Shown here piece after piece: positions 22,701 to 41,856 of a stretch of DNA of 64,000 nucleotides. Each line of letters starts with the position of its first letter. Within the stretch, counting starts at the first letter, position 1. The notes under the pieces are model-generated. The model was not told the origin of the DNA. It saw only the letters and a list, made by a program, of their open reading frames with translations, and did not search any database. A program made the translations under genes and the position numbers. This DNA comes from Rhynochetos jubatus (lineage: Eukaryota; Chordata; Aves; Eurypygiformes; Rhynochetidae), in the NCBI GenBank assembly GCA_027574665.1, contig CM050662.1, forward strand, positions 6,664,501 to 6,728,500, written 5' to 3'.

Positions 22701-25419
22701 GGATGTGAGGCAGAAGCCATACCAGAGCCGGGCTCCCACGCAGGTTTCGGACTGGCTCTGCGTATTCTCGGAGGGGTGTGTGTGCCAGCTTTAGGAGTAG
22801 CTTCTGTTGGTGCCTTTATTTGGGATGAACCAAAGAAAGGGGCACTGGCGTGGGCAAGGCAGTACACGGAGGTGAAGGCCGGTACCCCTGCGCGTCTCGG
22901 AGTCGGAACTGCCATTGTGCGGCCAACGTGCTGTGGAGTGCAACCTCGAGAGGCAAAACACCCGTGGTGGTGGGGAGCAGGGTGTGCCAAGACATGCACC
23001 TACACTGAGAGCCAGGCTTTGGGCTCAGTCAGGAAGCAAGACAGTTTTTTCGGGCTGAAATGCAAGGTTATAAATACCAAACTCCCCCAGTTACAGCAAT
23101 CCAACGGGAAAGAGGAAACATACTCTAACGCTGATTCTCCATCTGCTTTTAGCTTCAAACAGAGCCTGTTCTTGGATTTGCGTTCACTCTGTAGATGCCT
23201 TGGTTTACGCTGGAGTGAGATAGAAGAGCAAACCTACGTTCGTAGCTCTTGGGCTCCTGGGCCCACACACTGCGCCCGCCCACAGCGAGGAGTCCTCCTC
23301 CGGCCAGGCCCTGACACAGTGCTGGTCACAGTGCTGTTGGGGACACAGCCACAGTGTCACTGTTAGAGCCACCACTTAACTACTCTGCCATAAGAAGGAT
23401 CCCAGTTCACGGTTCCTGGCGCTGCTTTAGGTTAATCACCTGTTTCGTATGGAAGGGAGAGAGAGGAAAAGCAAGTTTCAAGAACAACAGGAGATACAAT
23501 TTGAGGGGAGTGAGGAAAGAGAGGGTTGTAGAAAGGAAAAGGGAGAAAAGGATTCCCCAAGAAGCGAGAAACTCAGATGGGACTGCAGGAGACGGGGGAG
23601 TAAGAGGTTGGCCATGGGCACATCAGTCCAGTTATCATCTCCCACATTCCTTAAGCGAAAAGCTCTTTAGTGTGGTCTCTAAAAGTCAGCTGTTTGTCCA
23701 GACACGAGAGCATCTAGCCCTTTGTCATCACTGCAGAATACAGTAATTCTTCCAGTCTCTTTGATGCACCACACAAGGGGTTTCTAAGGTAACTGGGCAT
23801 ACCAGGTTTCACTTGCCAGGACAACGGGAGAGTTTGCCTGGGATGGGCAGGGATTCCCATCTTGGGGACTTTGGAAATGCAAAGGAAGCGTAGTGGCAGA
23901 GCCCAGAGGTAAGGTTGGGAATGACCACGGCCGGGTCCAGCACAACAGTTGTTTGGATCTAAGAGCTCAAGCGTGTTGCTGGGTCTTTCCACGGGACCCG
24001 TCCCAAGCTGCACACAGGCTTTGGAAGCCACAGATAGCCCTGGATACCTGGTCTCTGGTGAGCACTTGGCTAGCATGACTGGACGGCTTCCAAAAGTTGT
24101 GTCTAAGAACGTCCTGATGATGTATATGCTAATTGCAAAGGAGCGGAGTAGGGATGCTGCAAATCTGCAACATCTCCTCCCGTAGTAATTAATATTCGAA
24201 GGGTGCTTCACTTTCAGTTTACCTGTTTCCTTTTGAGGTAGCAGAATCTCTGACTGTGAAGAGTTTCAGCTTTAGGAGGATGGTAACGGAATGAAGGACA
24301 TGGGGGACTGTGCAACAGGTTCTCACTTCAGCCCTCTTCCATTCCAAAACGTGACCTAGGCAGCTTACCAGCACGGGGCAGGGGCAATCCGGAAACACTG
24401 CGGTAACGAAAAGCGTCTCCACCTTGTGACCGCGTGTTCGACGCTTCCGTTAAAAACCAAAGTAGCAATACTTCCTTCAGAGGTTTCACTTGGAAAGAAC
24501 AGTCTGATAACAGCACTGAGCCCATCACGGACACACAGGACTTCACCTGAAAACGTAGCCAGGCTCATCCCTCAGAGGATGAGGAACAGGGCTTGGGGTG
24601 CCAGCGCGCGCACAGGGCACACAGGTGTAGCGCCCCGGTCAGAATGAGATGGCTCTTGTTTGCACAGCAGAAATTAGTAGCGCTTTCCGAGCGCTACAGC
24701 TGTTGCACAGCACAGCCACTGAGCTGTTCTGCTTTAAAAATGCCCCGGAGTGAATTAATGCCCATAATCAACTCCAGCATCTCTGTCGATATCGTGAATC
24801 AGTAAAAACCTCCTTTGCAACCCCCAAACCAAAACTCTTCTCAAAATTCAGTGCAGCTCCCTTGCTACATGCTTAGATGAGATAAAAGCAGCAGGGCTCT
24901 GGGCGATGGATGGTTCCCTTTTAACATCATCAGGAGAGACTGTTTGCTTAGGAGCGGGTTTTTGATCTTACCTCCGATTTTTAAACGTGGTAGAAATAAG
25001 CCATCTCCCAGGGAAGACGGATTTCATGGAGCCTTCCTGGCTCACAGCACGCCCTTCCACGTTCCATTTAATATTTTGTTACCGCGTTTTTCAAACCGTT
25101 TGACTGCTACTTTAGTGCAATTAAACTCATTCCGGGATTGGAACACGACACCTGGAGGGTTGGAGGCGCGAGGTGCAGAGAGGGAATCTCTAAAGCACTT
25201 ACCAGTTTTCTGCTGTGTCCTAAAGCACGTTTTGGGTGGTGCGCGTGTGCGATGTACGTAGGACGTTGCTTACGGCGGGACCAAAGGAGCAGCCCTCCGC
25301 AGACCCCGCAGTACGACAGCAGTAAGTCATGGGGACGCAGAAGGTGCTGTGTGCGCTAGGTGACGGTGGGACAGTAACATGTTTTCATGTTAAAAAGATT
25401 TCACAATGGAAGACAAGGA
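19772..25419. other. Intergenic region between WWC1 and TENM2, part 2
   Basis: No gene or clear repeat is recognised. The longest open frame (plus strand, 22776-23366, 196 codons) has no known motif and a composition expected of noncoding DNA. A noncoding RNA cannot be excluded from sequence alone. Confidence 0.5.
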
Positions 25420-26545
25420 ATTCACAGGAGTTTTAGAGACTTTATTTATGTATAAACAATTTAAACACTTTGCCATAAATTATCTTTGCCTGTCTCTAGT
25501 CTTTGCTTAGCAGCAAATTAAAATTAATATAAAAACTCAATGAACAATTCATACATGTATATTACAAAAAAGTTCTTGTACCAAAGTTCTTATTAGACTT
25601 TTTTTTTTTTTTTTTTCCGTGGTGACCGTAATGTGATTGTCTCAGTTTCTCGACCAAACAAACACACTAATAATTTTTAAATCTGAAACAGTGATTGTGC
25701 CTTCTGGCTGATGTATGTACAGGGTGATCTGACGTGGTGCCCATTTGCAATAGTGTAACACAATGCCCACAGCTCTACTGGAACTGATACCAACAAACTA
25801 CTGAATCTAAACAGACTACACCCTGTAACTGTGTTATACTGTCCACAATGGAAATCTTCAAAGACAAACAGAGTATGAAATTTATCTGTAGTGATTTATA
25901 GCCACCATTTTGAATGTAACTTTACACTCTGCCCTCTTTGAGTAAGTTAAGCTTCAGGCCAGACAAGTGGAGGGTCAGAGTGCAAGTGTGGTTTTGTTAC
26001 TCTTAAATATATTTTTTTCTTTACTATTTTCCAGTGCGCTCTCACTTGCATTCTCATTGTCCTCCAGTTGCTACACACAAATCACCCCAAAGTCATGTTT
26101 TAAATGCACCTGTATTTTGCTTTAAACGAAAACCTCTTGGATATTTATCAAACAAGCAGTCTGAATCATCTGTGTTTCATCAGCTGGTTAGTGAAAGTGG
26201 CCCACTTGGATTTCTTAGTTTGCTCACGTGTGAATGGAGTGAGGTAATACAATACGAGGCCTTCTTTTTGTTTTTCTTTAGACCCAGAACAAGTGGGTAA
26301 TATTTCAGGGGTACTTTTTAATTTGTATGGTTAGAGTTTTCAGTCTGGCTTTAGTCCACTTCAGGATGTGGGTTTTAATCACTTGAACAGTAGCATTTAA
26401 CTCAAAAAATATGAGCTTTTTTGCCACTTACTATCCCAAAGTAGCTCAGCCTAGTGCCCCCATTTAGGTCTTCATCTCCTTAGGAGAGGAGATAACAGTT
26501 ATGACCACTGATTCATCCAGCAAAGGATGACAGCAGGTTAATTTG
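25420..26545 (-). other. TENM2: TENM2 3'UTR
   Basis: This is the noncoding sequence between the TAA stop and the predicted cleavage site below the AATAAA at 25441. It is AT-rich. In the sense direction it contains an A18 tract (T run at 25599-25616 on the plus strand). The plus-strand frames in it have no recognisable product. The distal end is inferred from the polyadenylation signal; a longer UTR cannot be excluded. Confidence 0.75.
25441..25446 (-). terminator. Polyadenylation signal AATAAA (TENM2)
   Basis: The plus-strand tttatt reads AATAAA in the sense direction. It is followed 10-30 bases later by a suitable cleavage zone and then a U/GU-rich stretch (sense attgtgaaatctttttaac). It lies 1.1 kb past the stop codon, a reasonable 3'UTR length. 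It is the best candidate I see for the TENM2 transcript end. Confidence 0.65.
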
Positions 26546-32327
<5,782 letters not shown>

Positions 32328-33222
32328 CTAGGGGGAGAAAAGTTAGTACACCGTTACTAGCTTTTTCTTTCGTGACCTCTGAGAGGGCATTAAGGTTTAC
32401 TGAGGAGGCGCTAGCGTTAAAAGAATAAAAAGAGAATTAGGTACATCAGTTCGGGGCACAAAGCTGCTCAGGAATATTGTCAGACTGCCAGATGAGAGGA
32501 ACTGCTCCTCGGAAATCAATACACGCTGACACTCCAGAGAAAGCGTAGGTTAGCAACCTATTAGCTACCCTCCCTTCAGCAGGACTTGTTTCTGCTTTTC
32601 TGAGGGACGCAGAGGAGTGAGATAAATGACTTGATTTATCGTTCCGCTAGCAGTTGTAATTCGCAACGATTACTGTGAGATAGGTGAGAAACGAAGCAGA
32701 GAACGTCAGCTCTGCTTTGCTTAAAACAACGGATTCAAAGAAGGGAAAGGGAAAATAATATGCAATTTTGAAGTATTTAAGACACTTTCGTGATTGAAGT
32801 GTCTTAATTAGGCTAAGTAAAAATGCATTACCGCATTTTCCTTTAATAAATAATGATTAGAGATGACTTACTGTTTCTATGTGAACCTTTTGTCAGGTTT
32901 AGTCATGCATTTTTGGTCTTGATTAAGCACAATTCATTGTGTTAGTTTATGCCATTCTGTAGCAGCTTAACCGCTTTCAGCAAAACATCAAAAGACAAAC
33001 CATGAACAAAGTATTTCCCATTAAAAACCAGTTAAATTCAGTTGAATAATGGAAAAATAAGGAATTTTGAGACCAGGTAAAAAGGGATTCTTAACAGCTG
33101 GAATATGGCAAATTTTAGATAATTTGTGTGTGTGCGTATGTTACGTAAAGAGCTTAAAACGAAGCCGCCTAGTACTTTGTCTCTCCGTAGCTAACGTCAG
33201 AAGGTAAAACAACATCACGTAC
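32328..33222 (-). other. TENM2 intron (895 bp)
   Basis: Bounded by gtacgt and ctccccctag. It contains the 11-bp perfect inverted repeat at 32777-32807. Confidence 0.85.
32777..32807. repeat. Perfect 11-bp inverted repeat, 9-base loop
   Basis: ttaagacactt and aagtgtcttaa are exact reverse complements separated by nine bases, inside a TENM2 intron. Transcribed in either direction it would form a short hairpin. Confidence 0.85.
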
Positions 33223-33519
33223 TTTTTCTAGATAGGTGTAGCTCCAGACCTTCCCGTCCGCAAACATGCGCGATACGATCCTGCCTTGCTTGTCGATATC
33301 TGTTCTTTCGCTCATGGCACCGCGCTGAAGCCCAGCCAGGCGCCCGTTGAAGAAATAAGACACGTTGACAGCAGCCAGGCCACTGCTTGGTAGCCAAAGG
33401 AAAGGCCGTCCTAGCTGATCGTAAATTATCCGCAGCGTAAACTTCCGGTGATCGTCGTAGATTTTTTCTGTGCGAATGTTCCGGTCGTAATCAATGGAGA
33501 GTAGGTTCCTTCCGTGCAC
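33223..33519 (-). CDS. TENM2: TENM2 exon: YD shell
   Basis: The exon encodes residues 914-1012, exactly 99 codons in phase 0 at both ends. It starts [20 protein letters not shown] and ends [14 protein letters not shown]. The first codon is GTG (Val) and is internal, not a start; a predictor could wrongly take it for Met. Acceptor is cgctcgacag and donor is AAA|gtacgt. The frame stays open for 17 codons beyond the donor, but the family continues into the next exon with SMVLLLQSQ. Confidence 0.95.
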
Positions 33520-35116
33520 CTGTCGAGCGAAAGAAGGCTGCGTTCAGCGAGCAGCGGGCGCTGCGCCCCTGTGGGTTTCGGCGTGACGACAGCACGCACG
33601 ACAGAGAACTCGGTTTCGCCCCGTTTTTGAAAAGCATAGGACGTCTTCCCATCGACTGGCCTTTGCTTTCCACTTGTCGGTATAGTCAAGTGTGTAACTT
33701 TGAGCGTTCTAGTGGGCTGTTTCCCATCTCCCTGCAGCACGGGAGCTGTAATCTGACAGAAAAAGGCTTCCCTTGTCGTCAGAGCAGACATGCTGCACAC
33801 CTAGGTGTTACAGCGCAGAGTGTTGAACTACTTTGCGTGGAAGCAGTTTTTCTGCTTCTGCCATCGGTAGTTCTCAGCCCTTTTCCCTACAGTGACTACA
33901 GGAACAATGGAAGAAACTATAATTTTGTGTCTTCACTGAGGCGTAGCCACTGAGGTTCTGTAGCTGCAACACCCTGCTTACAAATTCATTCAATTTAATG
34001 TTTTCTTCATTTAATTTCCAAATATTTGATGGGTCCCTCAGCAACCTGCTCACTTGACATGGGTTTCATTTCTTCTGATTAAAAATCCTGATCAAACAGG
34101 CTGGGAAAGATGGACTTCCAGTTTTGAGAAACAAAAATGCCAAATAATTAGGTTAATTTTTCTTTTTCCATTTTTTTCAGTTTCAATTTTCAAATCAAAG
34201 TACAGCATGAAGTGTTTCAGCCTGACTTGTTTTTTTCCTTTTTTAATAAAAGAGCAAAACGGACACAAAGGAGCATGAGAATGCCAAATGGAGAGGCTTC
34301 TAGTGAGAGTGCTGTAATGAGCGATGCAGAAATATATTCACTGGTGGCTAAGCCACAGAATTCAGGCTAATGCCGTAATCTGATAAAGCTTCTCAAGTAA
34401 TTTAATTGTAGATGCATCATTAATAAAGTAGAAGTCTTTAAATTAGATATAATTTGAGAGCAATGACTACTTAAAAAGTATTCATCAGTTTCTGGGCATT
34501 TTGTTCTTCAGCTTATATTTTACAGTAGCTTTGATTAAGCAACGTTTTCTCTTATCCAAAATTAAACTGCACATCAAACAATATGTAAATTAACCCTGAG
34601 CCTTTCTCGAGGACATAAAAGTTATTCTGAGCTATTTTCACTGGCAGGGGTAAACCTATTCCCATCCCAACCAACACTGTAGGAATTCATTTACACAGAA
34701 AATAAATTTAAAATTAATACAATTTTGTGTTTTTAAAGAAATAATTATTTTAAATTATTGCTCATTATCCTATTTTTTCCATTAATAACATTTAGCTCTT
34801 TAACAGTTTGCATTTCCTCAGTGGGCAATTATTAGAAAAAGCTCTTTTCTGTACGTTTTGCTGAAGGTTATCCCAGCAACAACTTCTCCTGTGATTCAAA
34901 GACAAGACGGTATTTTTTTTAAAAACACCTTGCCAAAATAAATCATATTTTGCTCTCCCATTGTAATAGAAACAAAGCTGAGGAAGCCAAACTCAGCATT
35001 GGTACTTTCTCAACTGGTTACTCTAGTTTTGTAAGTGTGGGATCAATCCTGATGACAGACATATCACAGCCCTTTCCTTCTCAGAGCTCTCGGGGAAGCA
35101 GAAAAGAGCTTTCACA

Positions 35117-35168
35117 AAAAAAAAAAACAAACCCCAAACCCAAACCAACCAACCAACCAACCCCAAAA
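35117..35168. repeat. A-rich / (CCAA)n low-complexity tract
   Basis: A run of A followed by caaaccccaaacccaaacca and tetranucleotide ccaa repeats. Its composition is complementary to the T/G-rich tract about 120 bases downstream. Confidence 0.85.
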
Positions 35169-35286
35169 CCTACAACATGAAAGGTTTAGTGTATGACTGA
35201 AAGATCCCAATTTCTTAAGGACAGGCAGATTTTCTAAAATGAATAAAACAAACTCTTTCAGAAAGATTATTAACTGAATTTTAGCT

Positions 35287-35370
35287 TTTGGGGTGGTTTT
35301 TGGTTTTTTTGGTTTTTTTTGTTTTGTTTTGGGGTTTTTTTTGTTTGTTTTGTTTTGTTTTGTTTTTCAT
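35287..35370. repeat. T/G-rich low-complexity tract
   Basis: Long T runs broken by G, including tttggtttttttggtttt and several ttttg pentamers. It is a simple-sequence tract in a TENM2 intron. Confidence 0.85.
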
Positions 35371-36161
35371 TTCTGAAGCTTCATAAAGCAGCTGGGATTT
35401 CTGGGGTTTCTTCCCTCCACTGCAGTAACTGCAACCGTAATCTGCACGCAGGAAAGTCTGACTTCAGGTATCCTCCCTTTTCTCAAAAATATAAAGGTTA
35501 TTAGGTTTTTTGCTACAGAAAACTGAAGTATTGGGGTTTTTTAAATGATTATACAGACAACAGCACACACACAAACATCACTTGGAGAATAAAGAAGCAC
35601 CTGCTTGGATAATACAGTAACTTCCTTCTTGTTTGTGAAATAAGTAAAACCAGAGAGTGTAATTGTAGTGTCATATTAATTATATAGAAACCCAAAGAGA
35701 ATGACTAACTCCCACTCTTCCTGGGAACACTAATAACACTATTACAAGTATCATGACTGAAGATTACCTAACAAGCCCTTTCCCTTTTGTTCCACTACCT
35801 CCGTGCACATCTGTTTTCCCGTGGCTGCTGCTGAACAAGCGGCCGTAGGGATGAGCCCTTTGTGCCGGGGCGAAAGGTCTTGCCACAAAAATCACTTACG
35901 GGATGCTGCACTCCAACAAAAAATCTTCAGAAGGGAATCTTACCAAAACTTTATCTGAAACTACTGCAAGACACCGAACGTGTGGTGCGTAAGACAGTAG
36001 CGGACAGTAAGTGGGATAACGTAAAGGTGAAGCACAGGCCTTCCTTTCTCGGCTTGAGGGAGTCTGGCCAGGCGTGTTTGCAGAGGCCGACACGCACGGC
36101 TGCCATGTGCCTGCAGCACGGATGGGCAGAGCTGGGGGCACAGGCAGCAGCACTACCTGAA

Positions 36162-36515
36162 GAATCATAGAACCATGAAATAGTTTGGATTGGAAGGCAC
36201 CTTTAAAGGTCATCTGGTTGTCTGTTTCCCTCCCCAGCAATGAGCAGGGACATCAACTGGATCAGGTTGCTCAGAGCCCTGACTAACCTGACCTTGAAGG
36301 TTTCCAGCGATGACCTGTCTAGCTCCTGTCTGGGCAAACTGTGCCAGTGTTTCACCACTCTCATTGTAAAAAGTTCATTCTTATATCTAGTTGAAATCTA
36401 CGCTCTTTTAGTTTAAAACCATTACCCCTTCTCCTATCGCTACAGGCCCTTCTAAAAAGTCTGTCCCCATCTTTCTTACAAGCCCCCTTTAAGTCCTAAA
36501 GGAAAGGGCTCCAGT
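36162..36515 (-). repeat. CR1 LINE 3' portion
   Basis: The plus strand shows the reverse complement of a CR1 3' end: gaatcatagaaccatgaaat, then gattggaaggcacctttaaa, tcttatatctagttgaaatc, and ttaaaaccattaccccttct. The element is inserted in sense orientation relative to TENM2 transcription. Confidence 0.93.
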
Positions 36516-37925
36516 AAGTACTCCTAAGAGGTGAACCCCATATAACAACACCCCCTCCCAGTACTAGTTGATTCTGAACTGGGGATTAGTGACATGGCTC
36601 CACACGCTCTCCCACCAGTCATCCTGGCCCTGTGTTGGTTCTGCAGCAGTGCCCTCCCGGCTGTACCGCTGCCCACAGCGGTCCCAGCTGCCCTACCCCA
36701 CCCTGCCTGGCACCTGCTCCCCCCACAGATCCAACACACTCGCTCTATTTCATTCACTAAACAATTTATAAAGATGAATTAGAATAAATGAGATGCAAAT
36801 AAATTCTATGCTTTCTCCCTCATTTTCAAATTTCATTTTCAGTCCACTCAACCTGTTATAATCTCAGAGTGATTTTCATTTAAAAGAGCTAAATGGATAT
36901 GTGATTATTGTTACAGGAACTAACACCAGACAATTAAGCGTCGAGGTGTTGCTAGATAAAGCAGTGTTTTGATTTGCATAAACATGATGCAAGAAAACCC
37001 ATCTCAGGCAAGGTTTCAGCTCTAAGATGTGTTTAACTTCAGCTAATTACCACAAGTGCCTCTATTACATTTTTAGTATTGAGAGTTAGGATTACAGCAA
37101 TTTCATTTCAGGGTCCTATTTAGTTTTATTTTGAACACCTAGTCAAAATGCAGAGCTGATCTATTTTCTGCTTATTATCAACTTCTGCAGGTCAACACAT
37201 CAAAAATCAATTACACAGCCATGAAATTTAGTCATTAAGGATTAGCTGCTAATCTCATTCCATTTTTTGTCTAACCTTCCCCCTCTCCCCAGCAGGCGCA
37301 TTCTGAGCATTCGGGAGAATAAGGAAAGATTTGATAATCCAGCACTGTGAATTAGACGTGAGGCAACAGGAAAATACCAAAATTTAACATCAGTTTGGGT
37401 TTGGGTTTTTTTTTCTTTGTAAATTACTACATAATTGTTTATCTAGGTTGCATTTAATGTGTCACCTTGAACACACAGAATGGCATCTCATGTCCAGTGA
37501 TGTTGAAAGAATTATTAACAGAACCAGTATCAGCCCTACATCTGTTTTCTCAAAGCCCTTCCAAACCTGCGTACGCTGAAGCAGGCAGTGAAAGTTCAGA
37601 TACTTATGGGGTGAAAAACAGGCCAGCTGAGCACAGAGTGGGATTAATCCGGCTGCAACAGATCTTTAATTTGGCAGGGGATGGATTACATGACCTGAGT
37701 GTCTGTCTTATCCTATGCTTATGACTTTGTAATTATGGCAATTATTTTCCAATCGTGCCATTTGGGAAAGGGAATAAACACAATATGCCTGTCTCAATGA
37801 ATCTGTAGGGGGATTTTACAGAAGCAGAATGTAACCGCTGAAGCTGTAATTGTGTTTGCTCCCCAGGACTAACTGTGGTACGTGTGCCGTAGCATTTTTA
37901 GACACGGTGAGTGGTTGGATTTTCC

Positions 37926-37941
37926 ACCCCCCCCCCCCACC
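37926..37941. repeat. C homopolymer tract
   Basis: A run of about 13 or more C residues in a TENM2 intron. In the sense strand it is a G tract, so it could form a G-quadruplex or be a site of sequencing error. Confidence 0.8.
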
Positions 37942-38217
37942 TTCAGAAGCAGAGTGACTCGCAGCAATATTCTGGGTAGTTCTACCAACCGCTTTTGGAA
38001 TATTTTTACTAATGAAGCTTCTACAGCTGATTGCAGCAGATGATCCCATGCAGTTAATTAACCTCTCAAATAAAGCAAAGACTGTCATACCAAAGAGAAT
38101 CCCGGAGTTGCACATTTTTAACAAGTAAAAGTAGGAAAGACGTCTCCTTCAAAATGGAAAATTAGTTTTCTGCCCACAGAAGAAAAGACTGTTATTGTAA
38201 TGACAGGTTCTACTTAC

Positions 38218-38453
38218 CCTGAGCTTTCTTCCAAACACAGTCACTTTGCCTTTAATCTGTTCCTTCCTCAGACGCCATTCAATTGAGTTTAAACCATTTT
38301 CCATTGGTAGAGAAATATTACATCGTCCTATGGTGGGAGTCACAGTCCCAGCCAGGACATGAGGTTCGCTGTGAAAGCTAATGCTCATGCCATTGGCATA
38401 CATCACTCTCAAAGTACCATTATTACAGAGCTGGTAGCTGTTCCTCACTTGAT
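38218..38453 (-). CDS. TENM2: TENM2 exon: YD shell
   Basis: The exon encodes residues 835-913: [40 protein letters not shown] and [21 protein letters not shown]. Acceptor is attgctgtag and donor is AGG|gtaagt. It enters with two bases completing Asp (VVQ-D-QVRN) and leaves in phase 0. It contains potential N-glycosylation sites at NNGT and NISL. Confidence 0.95.
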
Positions 38454-40253
<1,800 letters not shown>

Positions 40254-41788
40254 TCAATACCCAATGTATTAATAATGCACCACATTTGTGCAAAAACCCC
40301 AGAATGAAACCGATTTCAAGAACATCCTGGCCATACCTATGTCTCTGTTCTTGAAAGAGTCTATAATGAGGAAATAATAATTTTTAGAGATACTGATCTC
40401 AACTACATGAGTGTAAATCCAGGCTAGCATCTTTTCAATTATTAAATTAATTAAATTATGATGGATATACGGAGTGATACTTGGCCCACACAATTGTCAT
40501 TACTAAATTCATCTGTATTCTAATAGTTGCATTTCACTCTAAGGAAGTGGACTTACGATGGATACGACAATACACAACTGCATACACTGCGCATTTGCAA
40601 TTGAATACTTAGTGGAAACTACTACCTATGGTCTTAAGTGACATCAAAGAATACACCTGCCATAAGAGATTAAAAATACATCAGCTTAAGAACATAATAA
40701 TTGCATTCAGAGCTTATCTGTGGTATTGAACTGCATTTTGGGGTCAGTATGTTGGCTCATAACGATGAATGATGGGAAGTTAAAGCACAGGATAGGTTGG
40801 AGTTGCACAAAGGGCAGCAGTCAGCACTCAGAATATACCTTAGAGATGAATTAAGTGCTCCAGAGGCATACAGGTAAAAAAATAAAAGGGCTCTGCATGG
40901 GTTTATTGAATTAAATTTATTTAGAAGTATAAAGCCTGAGGAAGGGGAAAGAAGGAATGCTGCCTGAGGTCAAATCATACTGTTTCTCCCTTTCCTTTAG
41001 TATGCTATGTTTGTGTGCATACATATGCTAAAGAAGCACTCCCTTGGATCTTAAGGGCAAGAAATGGGGACCTGAAACAAAATCAGCATTGCAGTCTGAC
41101 ACTCTGCTTGCTGCAATTCTCTACTTGTGCAAGAGTCTCTCACCCAGCCGCTACCAAAGCGCACATACTTCTAAACAGCAGAAAGGCAAGAAAAAATGTC
41201 CTGTGTAGATAAAGGGAAAAGTTTAGGTAGAGATTGAAACCAACTGGTCATCCTTCGAATGTAGAAATCCAGGGAGTGGGAAGCCTGGAAGAGAACTGGT
41301 AAATCCATTGCACTGCCTGAGAGTAACAGAAGAGAAGAGGAGCACATTTAGTATCACGGAGCTAGCCGAGTTCTTTGTACGTCGTGGTTAGCTGTAAAGA
41401 TGAAAAACAATCAGTGCTTTCAACATGACTTTTTACAACGAAATCATTCAGAAACCTCAAAGCAGGACACCTGAACTGTATAGCACGCCTCCAACATTAA
41501 TACACAAATTGGCTCCTCAGTTAATACAAACATAAAATCTGTCTTTCAAATCCATTGCAAATGGTTGCATCCATTCAACTGGGTGCAACTGGAGAGGAAG
41601 GAAAAAAATAACCTGTGGAGCAACAAGCCTTACCAGAACCAACGGAAGTATTAGGCAAAGAAGTAAATCGATAAAACAAAGCACCATGCCGCCTAAAAGG
41701 GACTAATAACATATTGTGTTCATTTAAGCAGTTCAGGATCAAATTAAGCAGAATGATTTTTCTTAATACAAGTCACAAGTTTCTACCC

Positions 41789-41821
41789 ATACATATACAT
41801 ATATATATATATATATATATA
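41789..41821. repeat. (AT)n microsatellite
   Basis: acatatacat followed by an uninterrupted AT repeat of about 20 bases. Confidence 0.9.
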
Positions 41822-41835
41822 ACCATATCAACAAG

Positions 41836-41856
41836 ATACTGGTTAAAAACCAGTAT
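41836..41856. repeat. Perfect 9-bp inverted repeat, 3-base loop
   Basis: atactggtt and aaccagtat are exact reverse complements around a three-base loop, just past the AT microsatellite. Confidence 0.85.

Larger units (their letters stand above)
33520..38217 (-). other. TENM2 intron (4698 bp)
   Basis: Bounded by gtaagt and cgctcgacag. It holds the A/C-rich and T/G-rich tracts at 35117 and 35287, a CR1 copy at 36162 and a C tract at about 37926. No additional exon was recognised. Confidence 0.8.

Noticed and set aside
22776-23366. Plus-strand open frame of 196 codons between the two genes
   Set aside because: No domain, no supporting splice or promoter context and irregular composition; most likely chance.
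33169-33222. Continuation of the teneurin frame past the exon end ([17 protein letters not shown])
   Set aside because: A gtacgt donor after AAA joins in phase to the next exon (SMVLLLQSQ), which matches the family; the extension does not.
35287-35370. ggttttggggtttttt resembling G4T4 telomere-like repeats
   Set aside because: Irregular T/G low-complexity sequence without a repeated unit; vertebrate telomere repeat TTAGGG is absent.
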